Below the pieces are notes generated by a model. The model made no database searches. It saw nothing but the letters and a program-made list of their open reading frames with translations, and was not told the origin of the DNA. From Candidatus Methanoxibalbensis ujae (GTDB lineage Archaea; Halobacteriota; Syntropharchaeia; Alkanophagales; Methanospirareceae), in assembly GCA_026134085.1 (NCBI GenBank), contig JAOQIN010000013.1:1-42569 (forward strand): DNA of 42,569 nt, in the 5' to 3' direction. A program made the translations under genes and the position numbers. Positions 1-8,461 of the stretch are shown in pieces (position 1 is the stretch's first letter; each line of letters starts with the position of its first letter).

Positions 1-504
1 CTTATAAGAAGCGAGTAGAATGCAATCAAAGAGCGTTTTCTCGTAATAATCTACCACAGGAATTTTCATAATTCTTCTATATACTTCTTCCTTCAATTTC
101 CAGAAGTTTTCTAAATACCCGGATAATATATGTCCCACCTCGTTGAAAATATCAAAGCCTCTAGTTATACTATTATCCTCCATCGTGATACATGAATATT
201 CATTACCCCGATTATCAATATATATTCCAAGTTTCTTCCCCTTACTATGTTTAATAGGCTCCTCAAATATAGGAACTTTTTCATCTGCTCTCTTCAAATA
301 CCCAGAGATATCATTTTGCATTTCATTTTCTAATATTTGTATATTAAATCCACTCTTTTTTATTGAGCCATAACCATATACAATATTTATTGTGGATTCT
401 TTTCCAAGGATAAAAGGAATTCCATATTTTTGAATAAAATGATGGATTCCATATATTCTGTATGGATCCTTGGTGTAATAATGAAATGAGATCGCTCTTG
501 ACAT
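1..504 (-). CDS. Surface-glycan operon protein, C-terminus beyond window edge (possibly polysaccharide deacetylase related)
   Basis: A continuous frame of 168 codons runs from the ATG at 504 off the left edge, so only the N-terminal part is seen. It starts MSRAISFHYYTKDPYRIYG. No catalytic motif is visible in this part. The start lies 14 nt after the stop of the ATP-grasp gene, so it is the last visible gene of the 7838-to-1 operon. N-termini of this style, with an aromatic run and a YxxDPYRIYG stretch, occur to my recollection in archaeal proteins with a C-terminal polysaccharide deacetylase domain. That part is a weak inference and the domain itself would lie outside the window. Codon use is AT-rich like its neighbours. 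Confidence 0.7.
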   Translation of the reverse strand, partial: MSRAISFHYYTKDPYRIYGIHHFIQKYGIPFILGKESTINIVYGYGSIKKSGFNIQILENEMQNDISGYLKRADEKVPIFEEPIKHSKGKKLGIYIDNRGNEYSCITMEDNSITRGFDIFNEVGHILSGYLENFWKLKEEVYRRIMKIPVVDYYEKTLFDCILLASYK

Positions 505-518
505 TTCACTATGTTAAC

Positions 519-1559
519 TTATTCTATAAATAAAACATCTCTATAAAAATAGGCTGTTATTCCCTCTCTTATATTTTTTATTTCTACTTTTTTACCTAAT
601 GCCATATATACTATCAATAGTGGCAAGTTCACGCCTGCTTTAACAGCTAATATGCATGAAGCACTCAATCTTGGATTTATCTCTAATAATTTTGCTTTAC
701 CATTTTCGTCATATTTAAAGTCAAAATTCACGGCGTATGCCAATTTTAGTTTTTTAACAATAAAATTCACTATTTTTTTAATCTCTTCGTTATTTCTTAT
801 TGTACATGCAACAGGAATGCTCAAATTAAGGCTTGTATTTTTCCTTATTACTACCGAGATCAATCGATGCGTGGTCGGATCTATCAGCGTATCTGCGCCC
901 CATTCTTCCCCGGGTAAATATTCACTGACAAGAATTTCTGGGAAACTATCCGATTGCCTTAAAATTTTTTTCATCCTTTCAAGATCAATAAACACATTGC
1001 TAGGCTTTTCCTTTTGGAATAAATCCCATTCATTTGTATCAGAACTTATTATCCGAAAACCTCTACTCCCGTGTCCAACGGGTATTTTCACACAAACATA
1101 TTTTTTAGGATATCCCAACTCGTAAACTGCCTCTTCAAATTCTCTCATGTTTCTGGGCACTATAAATCTTGGAATAAAATTTTCACCATCAAACATTTCA
1201 TATAATCTTATTTTGTTATTTGCAACTTCAAGGGTTTCATAGTCAGAAACACATATTTTACAGTTCAACTTTTCTTCAAAATGGCTTTTATGTTTTGCAA
1301 GATTATTCAGCTCAAGAGTTGCAAGGGGAATTATTACATCCACTTTGTTTTTAATTACAATTCTCTCTATATCCTCTATAAAATTTAGTGTGGTACCCCT
1401 ATGCACACGATAAAATTTATTCACTAAGTATTTCCCGAGTATTTCATCCCTAATATCTGTTCCTATTATTTCTATATTTTCGTCTTCTCTCAGGGCTTTA
1501 ATGATAGTAGGCGCCCCTGGTGCACCTACTGCGGTTAATACTACCCTGATTTTTGTCAT
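519..1559 (-). CDS. ATP-grasp family ligase (carbamoyl-phosphate-synthase-like)
   Basis: The 346-residue protein has an N-terminal nucleotide-binding-like domain (VVLTAVGAPGAPTIIKAL, residues 6-23). A glycine-rich ATP-grasp loop follows near 160-170 (PVGHGSRGFRI), and the metal-binding LEINPRLSAS motif sits near the C-terminus. ATP-grasp enzymes couple ATP hydrolysis to joining a carboxylate with an amine or thiol through an acyl-phosphate. The substrate cannot be read from the sequence. It lies 12 nt after the PIG-L deacetylase gene in an operon with an aminotransferase and a FemAB-like protein, so addition of an amino acid to a sugar or glycan precursor is a reasonable inference. CarB-like, PylC-like and pimeloyl-type ligases look similar at this level. 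Confidence 0.85.
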   Translation of the reverse strand: MTKIRVVLTAVGAPGAPTIIKALREDENIEIIGTDIRDEILGKYLVNKFYRVHRGTTLNFIEDIERIVIKNKVDVIIPLATLELNNLAKHKSHFEEKLNCKICVSDYETLEVANNKIRLYEMFDGENFIPRFIVPRNMREFEEAVYELGYPKKYVCVKIPVGHGSRGFRIISSDTNEWDLFQKEKPSNVFIDLERMKKILRQSDSFPEILVSEYLPGEEWGADTLIDPTTHRLISVVIRKNTSLNLSIPVACTIRNNEEIKKIVNFIVKKLKLAYAVNFDFKYDENGKAKLLEINPRLSASCILAVKAGVNLPLLIVYMALGKKVEIKNIREGITAYFYRDVLFIE

Positions 1560-1571
1560 TTTTCATTCTTC

Positions 1572-2183
1572 TTATTTAATTACCCATCTCATTATTTCAA
1601 AAGCTTCCGCATACTTTTCACCAATTTGTGTGCCTCGTGTTCTTGCTAGCCCCATAATAAATTCTTCATTCATGTAATCCCTATCCATCTGAGATTCATA
1701 TTTTTTAAGAGCTTCTATTTTCCTTCTTACATGTTTCTCTTCTAGAACAATAAATACAGTTGCACTAAATGTAAAACAATTCCAAGGTTCCTCATATCCT
1801 AAAATAGTCAATGCTGTTTTTTTAAATGCTCTAAGAGCTTCTGAGGTTACAACTTGATGATCTTGATGCACATCCTTAAGAGAAGGTGTGAAAACAACAG
1901 TCGGCTTAATCTCTTCTCTCAACTCTATTAATGTATCAAGTATTTCTTGCCGATATTTTGGGAAATGTCTAACTTTAAAATCGAAAATATAAACATTTTT
2001 TTGATTCAAACGCAAGATTCTTGTTGATTCTTTAACTTCTCTTCTGAGAACTTCCTTCCCAATATCCGAAAATGCAACATAATAGAGTTCCATCCCCTCC
2101 TCTACAAATTTAGCAATCGAACCTCCACAGCCTAATTCCCCGTCATCTGTGTGCGGACTTAAAACTAGTATTCTATCGAACAT
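1572..2183 (-). CDS. PIG-L/LmbE family N-acetylglucosaminyl deacetylase-like protein
   Basis: 203 residues, the usual length of the family. The zinc-binding signature is SPHTDDGE at residues 9-16, a variant of the common AHPDDE, and the second signature DVHQDHQ lies near residues 107-113. Family members remove acetyl groups from N-acetylglucosamine-type sugars on lipids or small molecules. In this operon it would most likely deacetylate an amino sugar before it is modified or assembled. It follows the DUF354 gene by 17 nt. No signal peptide is seen, so it probably acts on a cytoplasmic precursor. The family is clear, the substrate is not known. Confidence 0.88.
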   Translation of the reverse strand: MFDRILVLSPHTDDGELGCGGSIAKFVEEGMELYYVAFSDIGKEVLRREVKESTRILRLNQKNVYIFDFKVRHFPKYRQEILDTLIELREEIKPTVVFTPSLKDVHQDHQVVTSEALRAFKKTALTILGYEEPWNCFTFSATVFIVLEEKHVRRKIEALKKYESQMDRDYMNEEFIMGLARTRGTQIGEKYAEAFEIMRWVIK

Positions 2184-2200
2184 ATAGTTCCTGTTTTATC

Positions 2201-3334
2201 TCATATTTTACTATTCTCCTTGAATTCCTTTTCTATTTCTCTCTTGCTCATATAATCATAAAAACTTTCAGGATATCGCTCAATGAAATCCGTCATAAAT
2301 GCTGTAACATCAATTTTCTCTTCCAATACTTTCTTCAATTTCTCTTTTTGTTTTCTTTTTGCATTATTATCATCTAATATCTCCAGAGCTTTATTTAACG
2401 CCAGATATTGATCGGCAAATGTATAGGATAACCTATATTTGTTTACAAGCTCGTCTCGGACACCGATATTTTGCGCTTGAATAACATCTTTTAACTCGCC
2501 AGATCGCGTCAAAATTCCCTCCACATGCACAGATGGCGTTCCTAATAAGGCAGATTCTGTTGCTGTCGTGCCGCCCTCACCAAAATAGAGACTTGCATAA
2601 TAAAGTGCAGAATGCAATTTCTCTGGCGCAATCGGTATTTTATATTTCTCAAGGTTCTTGTTGAGTTTTCGTTCTGATGTTATGAAAACATGTCCATATT
2701 TTTCAAGAGATTTTATTGCTTTTTCTAAGAAATCCTTTGAAAATCCTCTGGAGCGAATATCATGAGCCGCTCCCCATGAGATTAGCCGCATAATTATGAA
2801 TTTATCATTCTTACTTAATCCTAAATCATTCAGAACGCTTGGGTCTGGTTTGAAATATTTTGGATGTAGGTATGCGAGCTCTTCATAGCCATTGTAGGTA
2901 ATATGTTTTGATGGATTTATTCTTTTTTTAAAACATGAAGGTGTACAAATAACATCAGCAAAAGGATACGTAAGTAAATTTGCAAGTTTTGCATGTTCAG
3001 TATCTGAAAAACAAATATATGGTTTACTTAACATCCTACTAACTTGTCCCATATAAGCACTTCCTTTGCCGACAAATAAGTCTGGGTCAAAGTCTCTCGC
3101 TATCTTTAACAGTTTTAGGTTACTTTCAATTAGTCCATATGCCTTTCCAAATAGCCTAATATAATTTTTGCCATAAATTTCATAATTAAAACCAAGTAAA
3201 TTTAATAATTTTAATGTTATATCTTTATCTCTAGCTGCTATTTTAACCTCATGGCCACGTTCTATTAATTTTTTTATAGGATTTTTCCAAACATGAACCC
3301 TTTTTGGGTGTTCAATTCCTACAAGAATTCTCAT
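2201..3334 (-). CDS. DUF354 family protein (glycosyltransferase/epimerase-like fold)
   Basis: The start is placed at the ATG at 3334 (MRILVGIEHPKRVHVWKNP), because this gives the conserved N-terminus and begins 1 nt after the TAA of the upstream gene. The frame is open 11 codons further upstream. The protein (377 aa) has a GT-B-like layout: an N-terminal Rossmann half with LFVGKGSAYMGQVS and YICFSDTEHA, and a C-terminal half with a GGTTATESALLGTPSV segment typical of nucleotide-sugar binding in UDP-GlcNAc 2-epimerase-like proteins. DUF354 proteins are frequent in archaeal surface-glycan loci and their reaction is poorly defined. Here it fits a role in building the sugar chain. Confidence 0.8.
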   Translation of the reverse strand: MRILVGIEHPKRVHVWKNPIKKLIERGHEVKIAARDKDITLKLLNLLGFNYEIYGKNYIRLFGKAYGLIESNLKLLKIARDFDPDLFVGKGSAYMGQVSRMLSKPYICFSDTEHAKLANLLTYPFADVICTPSCFKKRINPSKHITYNGYEELAYLHPKYFKPDPSVLNDLGLSKNDKFIIMRLISWGAAHDIRSRGFSKDFLEKAIKSLEKYGHVFITSERKLNKNLEKYKIPIAPEKLHSALYYASLYFGEGGTTATESALLGTPSVHVEGILTRSGELKDVIQAQNIGVRDELVNKYRLSYTFADQYLALNKALEILDDNNAKRKQKEKLKKVLEEKIDVTAFMTDFIERYPESFYDYMSKREIEKEFKENSKI

Positions 3335-3335
3335 G

Positions 3336-4517
3336 TTAGCTGCATACTTTTCTAACTGATTTAGCAATCGTCATCAAATCATCCTTGGAAAGAGAATAAT
3401 AATTAGGAATTATCAATACCGTATCTGAAAGATTTTCAGAGTTCTGGCAGCCACCACTGTATCCGTAAAATTTTCTTGCAAAAGCAGGTGTCATGCTGTA
3501 TAACCTGGCAGTATCTACATTCATTTTTCTTAAGGATTTCCAAACACGATCTCTCTCATTTTTATTATCAAATCTCACTGGGAACAGATAATAGTTCCAG
3601 TAAGTTTCTTCTTTTTCATGTGGCAATATCAGATGGGTATCCTTCAGCTCTTGGGTCAATAGAAATGAATTCATCCTCTGTCTTTCAACAAGTTCTTTAA
3701 ATATTTTGATCTTTCTTAGAAAGATATACAGTGAGATTCTGTTTATTTTTGAAATTTTAAAAGTTCTTTTATTCATTATGTCAACTCTAGATTCTAGGTT
3801 AGATCCAAGAGAATATGCAAAAAGACCGAACCAAGGTCTATGGTAGAGACAGGATTTAATATATCCAAATAGGGCATCTTTAAGTTCATTCAGATAGAAT
3901 TTCGACTTTAATGATGTTATCTCCTTCTCAACCTCCTCCCCCCCTCCATTATTTATCACTATCATTCCCCCCTCACCGGCAGAAATATATTTAGCAAAGC
4001 TAAAAAAGGACGCATCGCCAAGCTTTCCAGTAATCTCTCCCTTATACTTACTGAATAACGAGTGCGCGCAGTCTTCGATGATGTACAATCCATCAGCTAC
4101 ATTTTTAATTAAATCCATATCAGCAGGTCGTCCAAAAGTATGAATAACTATAATTACATCCAGATCGGAAATCTTTTCCTCCAAATCTTTTGGATCAAGC
4201 GTGTAGTTATCGATATCAATATCAATAAAACAAGGTTTCAGTCCAGCCTTTAAAATTGCATCAAAGACTACTGTGCATGAATATAAAGGAACCCCTACCT
4301 TTGCTCCTTTAGGAAGCCTTAAAGATTTTAACAGGATATAAAGTGAAACTCTTCCACTGTTTGTGAAGAAAATAGTCTCACCAAAAATCGATTTAACGAA
4401 ACTTAAATCAGATTTGATACCTTTGACTAATGAATTTACACCGTGAGTCAAATCCGAAAATTTTAAATCCAAATTAAATCTAGGTATTAAACCCGGAGTT
4501 GGCTTAATACAACTCAC
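3336..4517 (-). CDS. DegT/DnrJ/EryC1/StrS family sugar aminotransferase
   Basis: 393 residues with the PLP-dependent aminotransferase pattern. A GVPLYSC segment at 75-81 is followed by a substrate-like region (PCFIDIDIDNYTLDP). The PLP-contacting Asp sits in IEDCAHS (D149), and the Schiff-base lysine in SFAKYISAGEGG (K176). This family transaminates keto sugars bound to nucleotides to make amino sugars. The chosen start is a GTG at 4517, directly abutting the stop of the upstream phosphodiesterase gene, and a GGTG run overlaps it. Together with the PIG-L deacetylase it suggests a glycan rich in amino sugars with free amines. Confidence 0.88.
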   Translation of the reverse strand: MSCIKPTPGLIPRFNLDLKFSDLTHGVNSLVKGIKSDLSFVKSIFGETIFFTNSGRVSLYILLKSLRLPKGAKVGVPLYSCTVVFDAILKAGLKPCFIDIDIDNYTLDPKDLEEKISDLDVIIVIHTFGRPADMDLIKNVADGLYIIEDCAHSLFSKYKGEITGKLGDASFFSFAKYISAGEGGMIVINNGGGEEVEKEITSLKSKFYLNELKDALFGYIKSCLYHRPWFGLFAYSLGSNLESRVDIMNKRTFKISKINRISLYIFLRKIKIFKELVERQRMNSFLLTQELKDTHLILPHEKEETYWNYYLFPVRFDNKNERDRVWKSLRKMNVDTARLYSMTPAFARKFYGYSGGCQNSENLSDTVLIIPNYYSLSKDDLMTIAKSVRKVCS

Positions 4518-6050
4518 CTACAATTTTTTTAATTTTTTCATTTTTCTTATCTTTCTATTGAGGAGTTCTTTTTCTCTATTTATTTCAGTATACCGCACTT
4601 CACCTTTCGATAATTCGCTACCCTCTTCAAATATTTCTTTTAAAACTCTACCATCAATGTCGTTTGGTATGGGAATACCCATGACATAGAGAATTGTAGG
4701 GGCAATATCTAATATACTAACTCCTGTCAGCACTTCTCCTCTTTTTATACCATTTCCATAAGCTAAGAAAATACCTTCAGTGCTGTTTTCAGCTCTCCAT
4801 TTTTTAGGTAAACCAAAGACATTCTCGTTACCTATCCCTGAGCTCGTATAAACATGAACTCCCTCCTCGTAGATTATATCTGGAGCAATATCTAAATACC
4901 TGCCCTTATATAACTCCTCTTTCCTGTAAACCTTTCTTGCGACTTTATATCCATTTGGAGTTGTTAAATTTGTCAATTTTTTAATTATATCCTCTCTTAT
5001 TCGCTCATACTCGCTTTTATCATCAACCATAAGATAGATCAAACCTTGCCCTACAGCTATCGCCTTAGATTTTTCCCAGTCAATATGTGCATCGAGAATT
5101 CTTGTACCCGCTATCGTTCCATCTTCGGAGGGGATAGATCTGATTATCCTCTCTGGAAAGGTTCTTCTAATCAAATGCGTAATTCCCATTTTATTAGCAA
5201 TTTTAACTAAATTCTGTTTTGTAATTCCGATTTTTTGCAAATTCTTTAAAAGTGATTTTTTGGTTTTCAGATATCCCTCCCTCTCTAGCCATGTGTTAAC
5301 ATAGAAGGCATCATATATTTCATTTGTACCATGGTCTGACATAAGGAATATATTTCCAACTTCTTCATTGCTTATAAATTCACCAATTCTACTGTCAATT
5401 AGTTTCCATGCTCTCTTTACAAGAACATCATCAAATAGGAAATGATGAAGAACATTAATGTAAAATATAGAAACTTGCAAGAAATCAACCTCAGTCAGCA
5501 TATCTTCTCCAACATCAAATCTTGAGTCTATAATAGAAAGTATATCATCAATATATTCTCTGATATCTTCTTGAGTTGAAACATGTATTTTGGGGTAAAC
5601 TCTATAATTGTATTTTTCTTTTAACTTTTCTTCAAGAGTTTCTGGATAAGTGTATCTAGTATATGCTGAATCCGGAGCCCCAGAAATCATAAAACCATTT
5701 AATTTTTTTGGAGGATATGTTGTTGGCATATTAATCACACCAACCCTAAATCCTGCTCTACTAATATAGTCAAATATTTCAAGACTATCAAATGAGAGCG
5801 AGTTATATCCAACAAGCTTTTTCTTTTTCCGATCTACTCTCTGCCACCAGAAGACGCCAAGTTTTGCAGGGTTTTTACCGGTAGAATAACATTTCCAGTT
5901 TGGGCATGTAACTGCTGGAAGTTGAGAAGTTGATATCCCCCAAACTCCGTTTTCTCTTAGATATTTCAGGTTTGGCAAATCACCATTTTCAATCCAAGGT
6001 TCAATCAAGCTCCAGTTTGCACCATCTAAGCCTATAACTACTGTTTTCAT
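4518..6050 (-). CDS. Alkaline phosphatase superfamily protein (type I phosphodiesterase/nucleotide pyrophosphatase)
   Basis: 510 residues. The N-terminus MKTVVIGLDGANW carries the first metal ligand (D9). The nucleophile is predicted at T48 in PAVTCPNWKCYSTG. A LMSDHGTNE motif gives further metal ligands near residues 235-240, and LHHFLFDD sits before it. Archaeal members of this group hydrolyse phosphodiesters or transfer phosphate-linked groups on lipid or glycan carriers. No signal peptide is visible. The start codon overlaps the stop of the FemAB-like gene by 4 bp (ATGA), so the two are translationally coupled. The substrate is unknown; editing a phospho-linked sugar carrier is one possibility. 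Confidence 0.85.
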   Translation of the reverse strand: MKTVVIGLDGANWSLIEPWIENGDLPNLKYLRENGVWGISTSQLPAVTCPNWKCYSTGKNPAKLGVFWWQRVDRKKKKLVGYNSLSFDSLEIFDYISRAGFRVGVINMPTTYPPKKLNGFMISGAPDSAYTRYTYPETLEEKLKEKYNYRVYPKIHVSTQEDIREYIDDILSIIDSRFDVGEDMLTEVDFLQVSIFYINVLHHFLFDDVLVKRAWKLIDSRIGEFISNEEVGNIFLMSDHGTNEIYDAFYVNTWLEREGYLKTKKSLLKNLQKIGITKQNLVKIANKMGITHLIRRTFPERIIRSIPSEDGTIAGTRILDAHIDWEKSKAIAVGQGLIYLMVDDKSEYERIREDIIKKLTNLTTPNGYKVARKVYRKEELYKGRYLDIAPDIIYEEGVHVYTSSGIGNENVFGLPKKWRAENSTEGIFLAYGNGIKRGEVLTGVSILDIAPTILYVMGIPIPNDIDGRVLKEIFEEGSELSKGEVRYTEINREKELLNRKIRKMKKLKKL

Positions 6051-7090
6051 TTTTTACTATATTCAGCGCTTGATAAATATTTTCTGTAAAGTTTAAATCC
6101 TTTTTCTGCAATCTTCATTTTAATTTGAGAATGAACTTTTTTATATCTTCCGTAATTATAGAACTCACAACCAAAACGCGCCTTGTAATTCCTGATATTC
6201 ACGTTTTTAGTTGGAGATCCCCCCCCGCCAAAATCAAAGGTTTTGTATCCATTTTCAGAACCCCACTCTAGTAAATGCCAGATTAGCAAATCTCCCGGAT
6301 GATATGATAGATATTCTTTAATTGCTCCTGTATACCAGGCATATATTGTATCCTTATAAATAAGAGCTACTTGGGTCGCAATGAACTTATTGTTATATTT
6401 TGCAAAAAGAAATATAGCTTTATTACTTGATACTAATACATCAAAGACTGATTCAAATAGAGAAATATCGGCAAGAGGGATTCCTGCTCTTTTATACGTC
6501 TCCTTAACCAAATCATAAAAGATTTTTATTTCCTCTTTTTTATTGCACTCTTCGATTATAATCCCTGCTTTTCTCGCTTTTTTAATTCCTCTTTTTCTAT
6601 CTTTCTTCAATTGCTCCCATAATTCCTCTTTTGGCTTACTTATATCAATTAAAGCATTAAAATGATCTTCAAAGACAAATCCACTGTTCTTAAGAATACC
6701 ATCTAAAATTGGTACCTTATGTAACATTCTTATTTCACTATAAATCGCCTTTTTTCTTGCAATTTCTTCATATTTTTGAAGTAAATGCAAAGTAGCTTTA
6801 AAGCCCAGATCACCCTCTGAAAACAGCGGACCACCTTGAACAATTGACCGAGCTGTAAATGACCCTAATATACCTTTCATCTCCCTCACAACAACTGCTA
6901 ACATAACAGCCTGTATCTCATCTGTGTCGTCAACAACTGCAAGTGATATCGGTTCGTAATTTTTGGTTCTTTTATAAACTTCAGCCATCTCCGGTGTTTG
7001 GAAAATATTTCCGTGTGGATGATTATACACAAAATCGCTCCACTTCTTTGTGTCAAGCGAGCTCGCTGTTTTAACGGAAACTTCTGTCAT
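6047..7090 (-). CDS. FemAB-like / GNAT-fold aminoacyl or acyl transferase
   Basis: 347 residues with the double-GNAT organisation of the FemAB/peptidoglycan-bridge family. Features seen are an N-terminal FQTPEMAEVYKRTKNYEP stretch and a central basic EQLKKDRKRGIKKARKAG segment. The C-terminal signature runs LLIWHLLEWGSENGYKTFDFGG followed by NIRNYKARFG. Bacterial relatives transfer amino acids from aminoacyl-tRNA to peptidoglycan, and relatives in exosortase-associated loci are found beside polysaccharide deacetylases. Archaea lack murein, so the acceptor here is probably an amino sugar of the surface glycan. It overlaps the upstream deacetylase gene by 20 bp and the downstream phosphodiesterase by 4 bp. 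Confidence 0.85.
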   Translation of the reverse strand: MTEVSVKTASSLDTKKWSDFVYNHPHGNIFQTPEMAEVYKRTKNYEPISLAVVDDTDEIQAVMLAVVVREMKGILGSFTARSIVQGGPLFSEGDLGFKATLHLLQKYEEIARKKAIYSEIRMLHKVPILDGILKNSGFVFEDHFNALIDISKPKEELWEQLKKDRKRGIKKARKAGIIIEECNKKEEIKIFYDLVKETYKRAGIPLADISLFESVFDVLVSSNKAIFLFAKYNNKFIATQVALIYKDTIYAWYTGAIKEYLSYHPGDLLIWHLLEWGSENGYKTFDFGGGGSPTKNVNIRNYKARFGCEFYNYGRYKKVHSQIKMKIAEKGFKLYRKYLSSAEYSKK

Positions 7091-7838
7091 ATAGTCTGAC
7101 TCCAGTCTTCCCTACGTTTTTTATATTCTGCCACACAAATTCTTTCAGCCATTCACCGAAGTTTCTGCTCCACCTGTTTGGATGCACAGATATACATATT
7201 TGTTCAATTCTTCTATCATTTAATACTTGTATTACATCATCTGTGCTTTTTATATCATATAAAACACTCCTTACATTCACAATATCCTTCACACTGAATT
7301 TTGTGCTCCAATTCCTTCCTGTATCCGTCAAATATAACACCTTCTTATAATCTATTGAGATGTAAGGTTCGCCGATAATATCAAAATTCCTGAAATCATA
7401 TACGCTCCACAAATCCCTGTTTATCCATTTGCTCAGAGGATTGCCATGCATGCATATTGTTTTAACATCATAAATCTTCCTGAACGCTTTCAATTCCTCT
7501 TCAAATATCCTTATCGCCTTCTCAAAATTCCCTTTCGCCTTATCCAGCACCTCGTAATGGTACCCTATTTCATGCCCCATGCTTGCTATTTTTTTTATTA
7601 TATCCTTTCTGAAGACCCCCTTCTTCATCCTGAAGTAATAAGTTGATTTTATACCCATCTCCTTCTCCAATTCCGCCATTCTCAATGCACTTTCCGGTTT
7701 TCTATCCACATCATGTCTCATTATAACTACACTTCCCGATGGATTCTGCATCAAATATGATTTCACGGTCATAGGCTCGTATCCTTTCAAAACGGCTTCG
7801 CATAATTCTCTATATTTCGCCAGTGTAAAATCGCGCAT
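7071..7838 (-). CDS. Polysaccharide deacetylase family protein (NodB-like)
   Basis: 255 residues with an ATG at 7838. The NodB metal-site signature is RHDVDRKP at residues 41-48 (H42, D43, D45), and the second histidine is in GHEIGYHYE (H94). This fold removes N- or O-acetyl groups from polysaccharides. No signal peptide is seen. It is the first intact gene of the operon running to the left window edge and overlaps the FemAB-like gene by 20 bp. The family often acts on GlcNAc-containing polymers, which agrees with the PIG-L protein and aminotransferase downstream. Confidence 0.88.
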   Translation of the reverse strand: MRDFTLAKYRELCEAVLKGYEPMTVKSYLMQNPSGSVVIMRHDVDRKPESALRMAELEKEMGIKSTYYFRMKKGVFRKDIIKKIASMGHEIGYHYEVLDKAKGNFEKAIRIFEEELKAFRKIYDVKTICMHGNPLSKWINRDLWSVYDFRNFDIIGEPYISIDYKKVLYLTDTGRNWSTKFSVKDIVNVRSVLYDIKSTDDVIQVLNDRRIEQICISVHPNRWSRNFGEWLKEFVWQNIKNVGKTGVRLYDRSFR

Positions 7839-7930
7839 CTTTACAACAAACCTCTATTTCTATCTCCCCATTCACCATTCAATTATCCGCCGTTGTCGTC
7901 TCTGTGCTGTGTGAAGGATAAACAGAAATT

Positions 7931-8431
7931 TTAGCAGAACAGAAATTTCCGCAGCATTTTTGTCACTGAGGGACTTATTCTCATCGTTGTCCCTATGAAA
8001 GGAATGAAAAGGGCGGATATTGGAATCTCCAATATGTCTGAATTACCCTCTTTCACCACAGAATCGTAGGAGATCATGTAAGGTCTTCTCGGAGCGAGCA
8101 GCCACTTCAATTTCCTTTCAGAGCCGAATGTGAAAGGGCCGTCAAAACGCTGTGATGCCACTGAGCTGTCTGTCTTGAAACCTGTCTTCTCCAATGCGCG
8201 CACAGTATCCTCATTTATCCTCAACATAGGCGCCCTGAAAGATTCAGTTCTTCCCGCAACATCTTCTATGACCTTCTTCGCTCGCTTCAGCTCTTTCAGC
8301 TGCTCCTCATATCTCAAGGAATCAAACGCTCTCTGCGGTGAGTGGTCATATCCATGGCAACCCATCTCATGCCCGTGCCCCCTCACAAGCTCAACAGATT
8401 CTGGAGACGCTTCGGCAAACATCCCTTTGAC
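7931..8431 (-). pseudogene. C-terminal fragment of a polysaccharide deacetylase split by an IS element
   Basis: From the right end of the insertion element the frame reads VKGMFAEASPESVELVRG, then GHEMGCHGYDHS with the metal-ligand histidines, then RTESFRAPMLRI, the third NodB motif, and stops at 7931. The open frame can be extended to a GTG at 8440, but that codon lies inside the terminal hairpin of the transposon. The N-terminal half of the same gene is at 9987-10133. Joining the two gives GTFY followed by VKGMFAEASPE in frame, which is a normal NodB transition. The end MLRKFLFC looks short for the family, so decay at the 3' side is also possible. Confidence 0.8.
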
Positions 8432-8436
8432 ACTCT

Positions 8437-8461
8437 CCACGACTTAAGTCGGGAGTCGTGG
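8437..8461 (-). repeat. Right-end hairpin of the IS605 element (likely 3' scaffold of the TnpB guide RNA)
   Basis: An 8-bp perfect stem (CCACGACT pairing with AGTCGTGG) closes a 9-nt loop. The tnpB stop codon TAA lies at 8444-8446, inside the hairpin. In this family the right-end hairpin is needed for transposition, and the transcript over it forms the omegaRNA whose guide is the flanking sequence just outside the element. Here that flank would be the deacetylase sequence starting near 8431 and reading leftwards. Confidence 0.7.
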
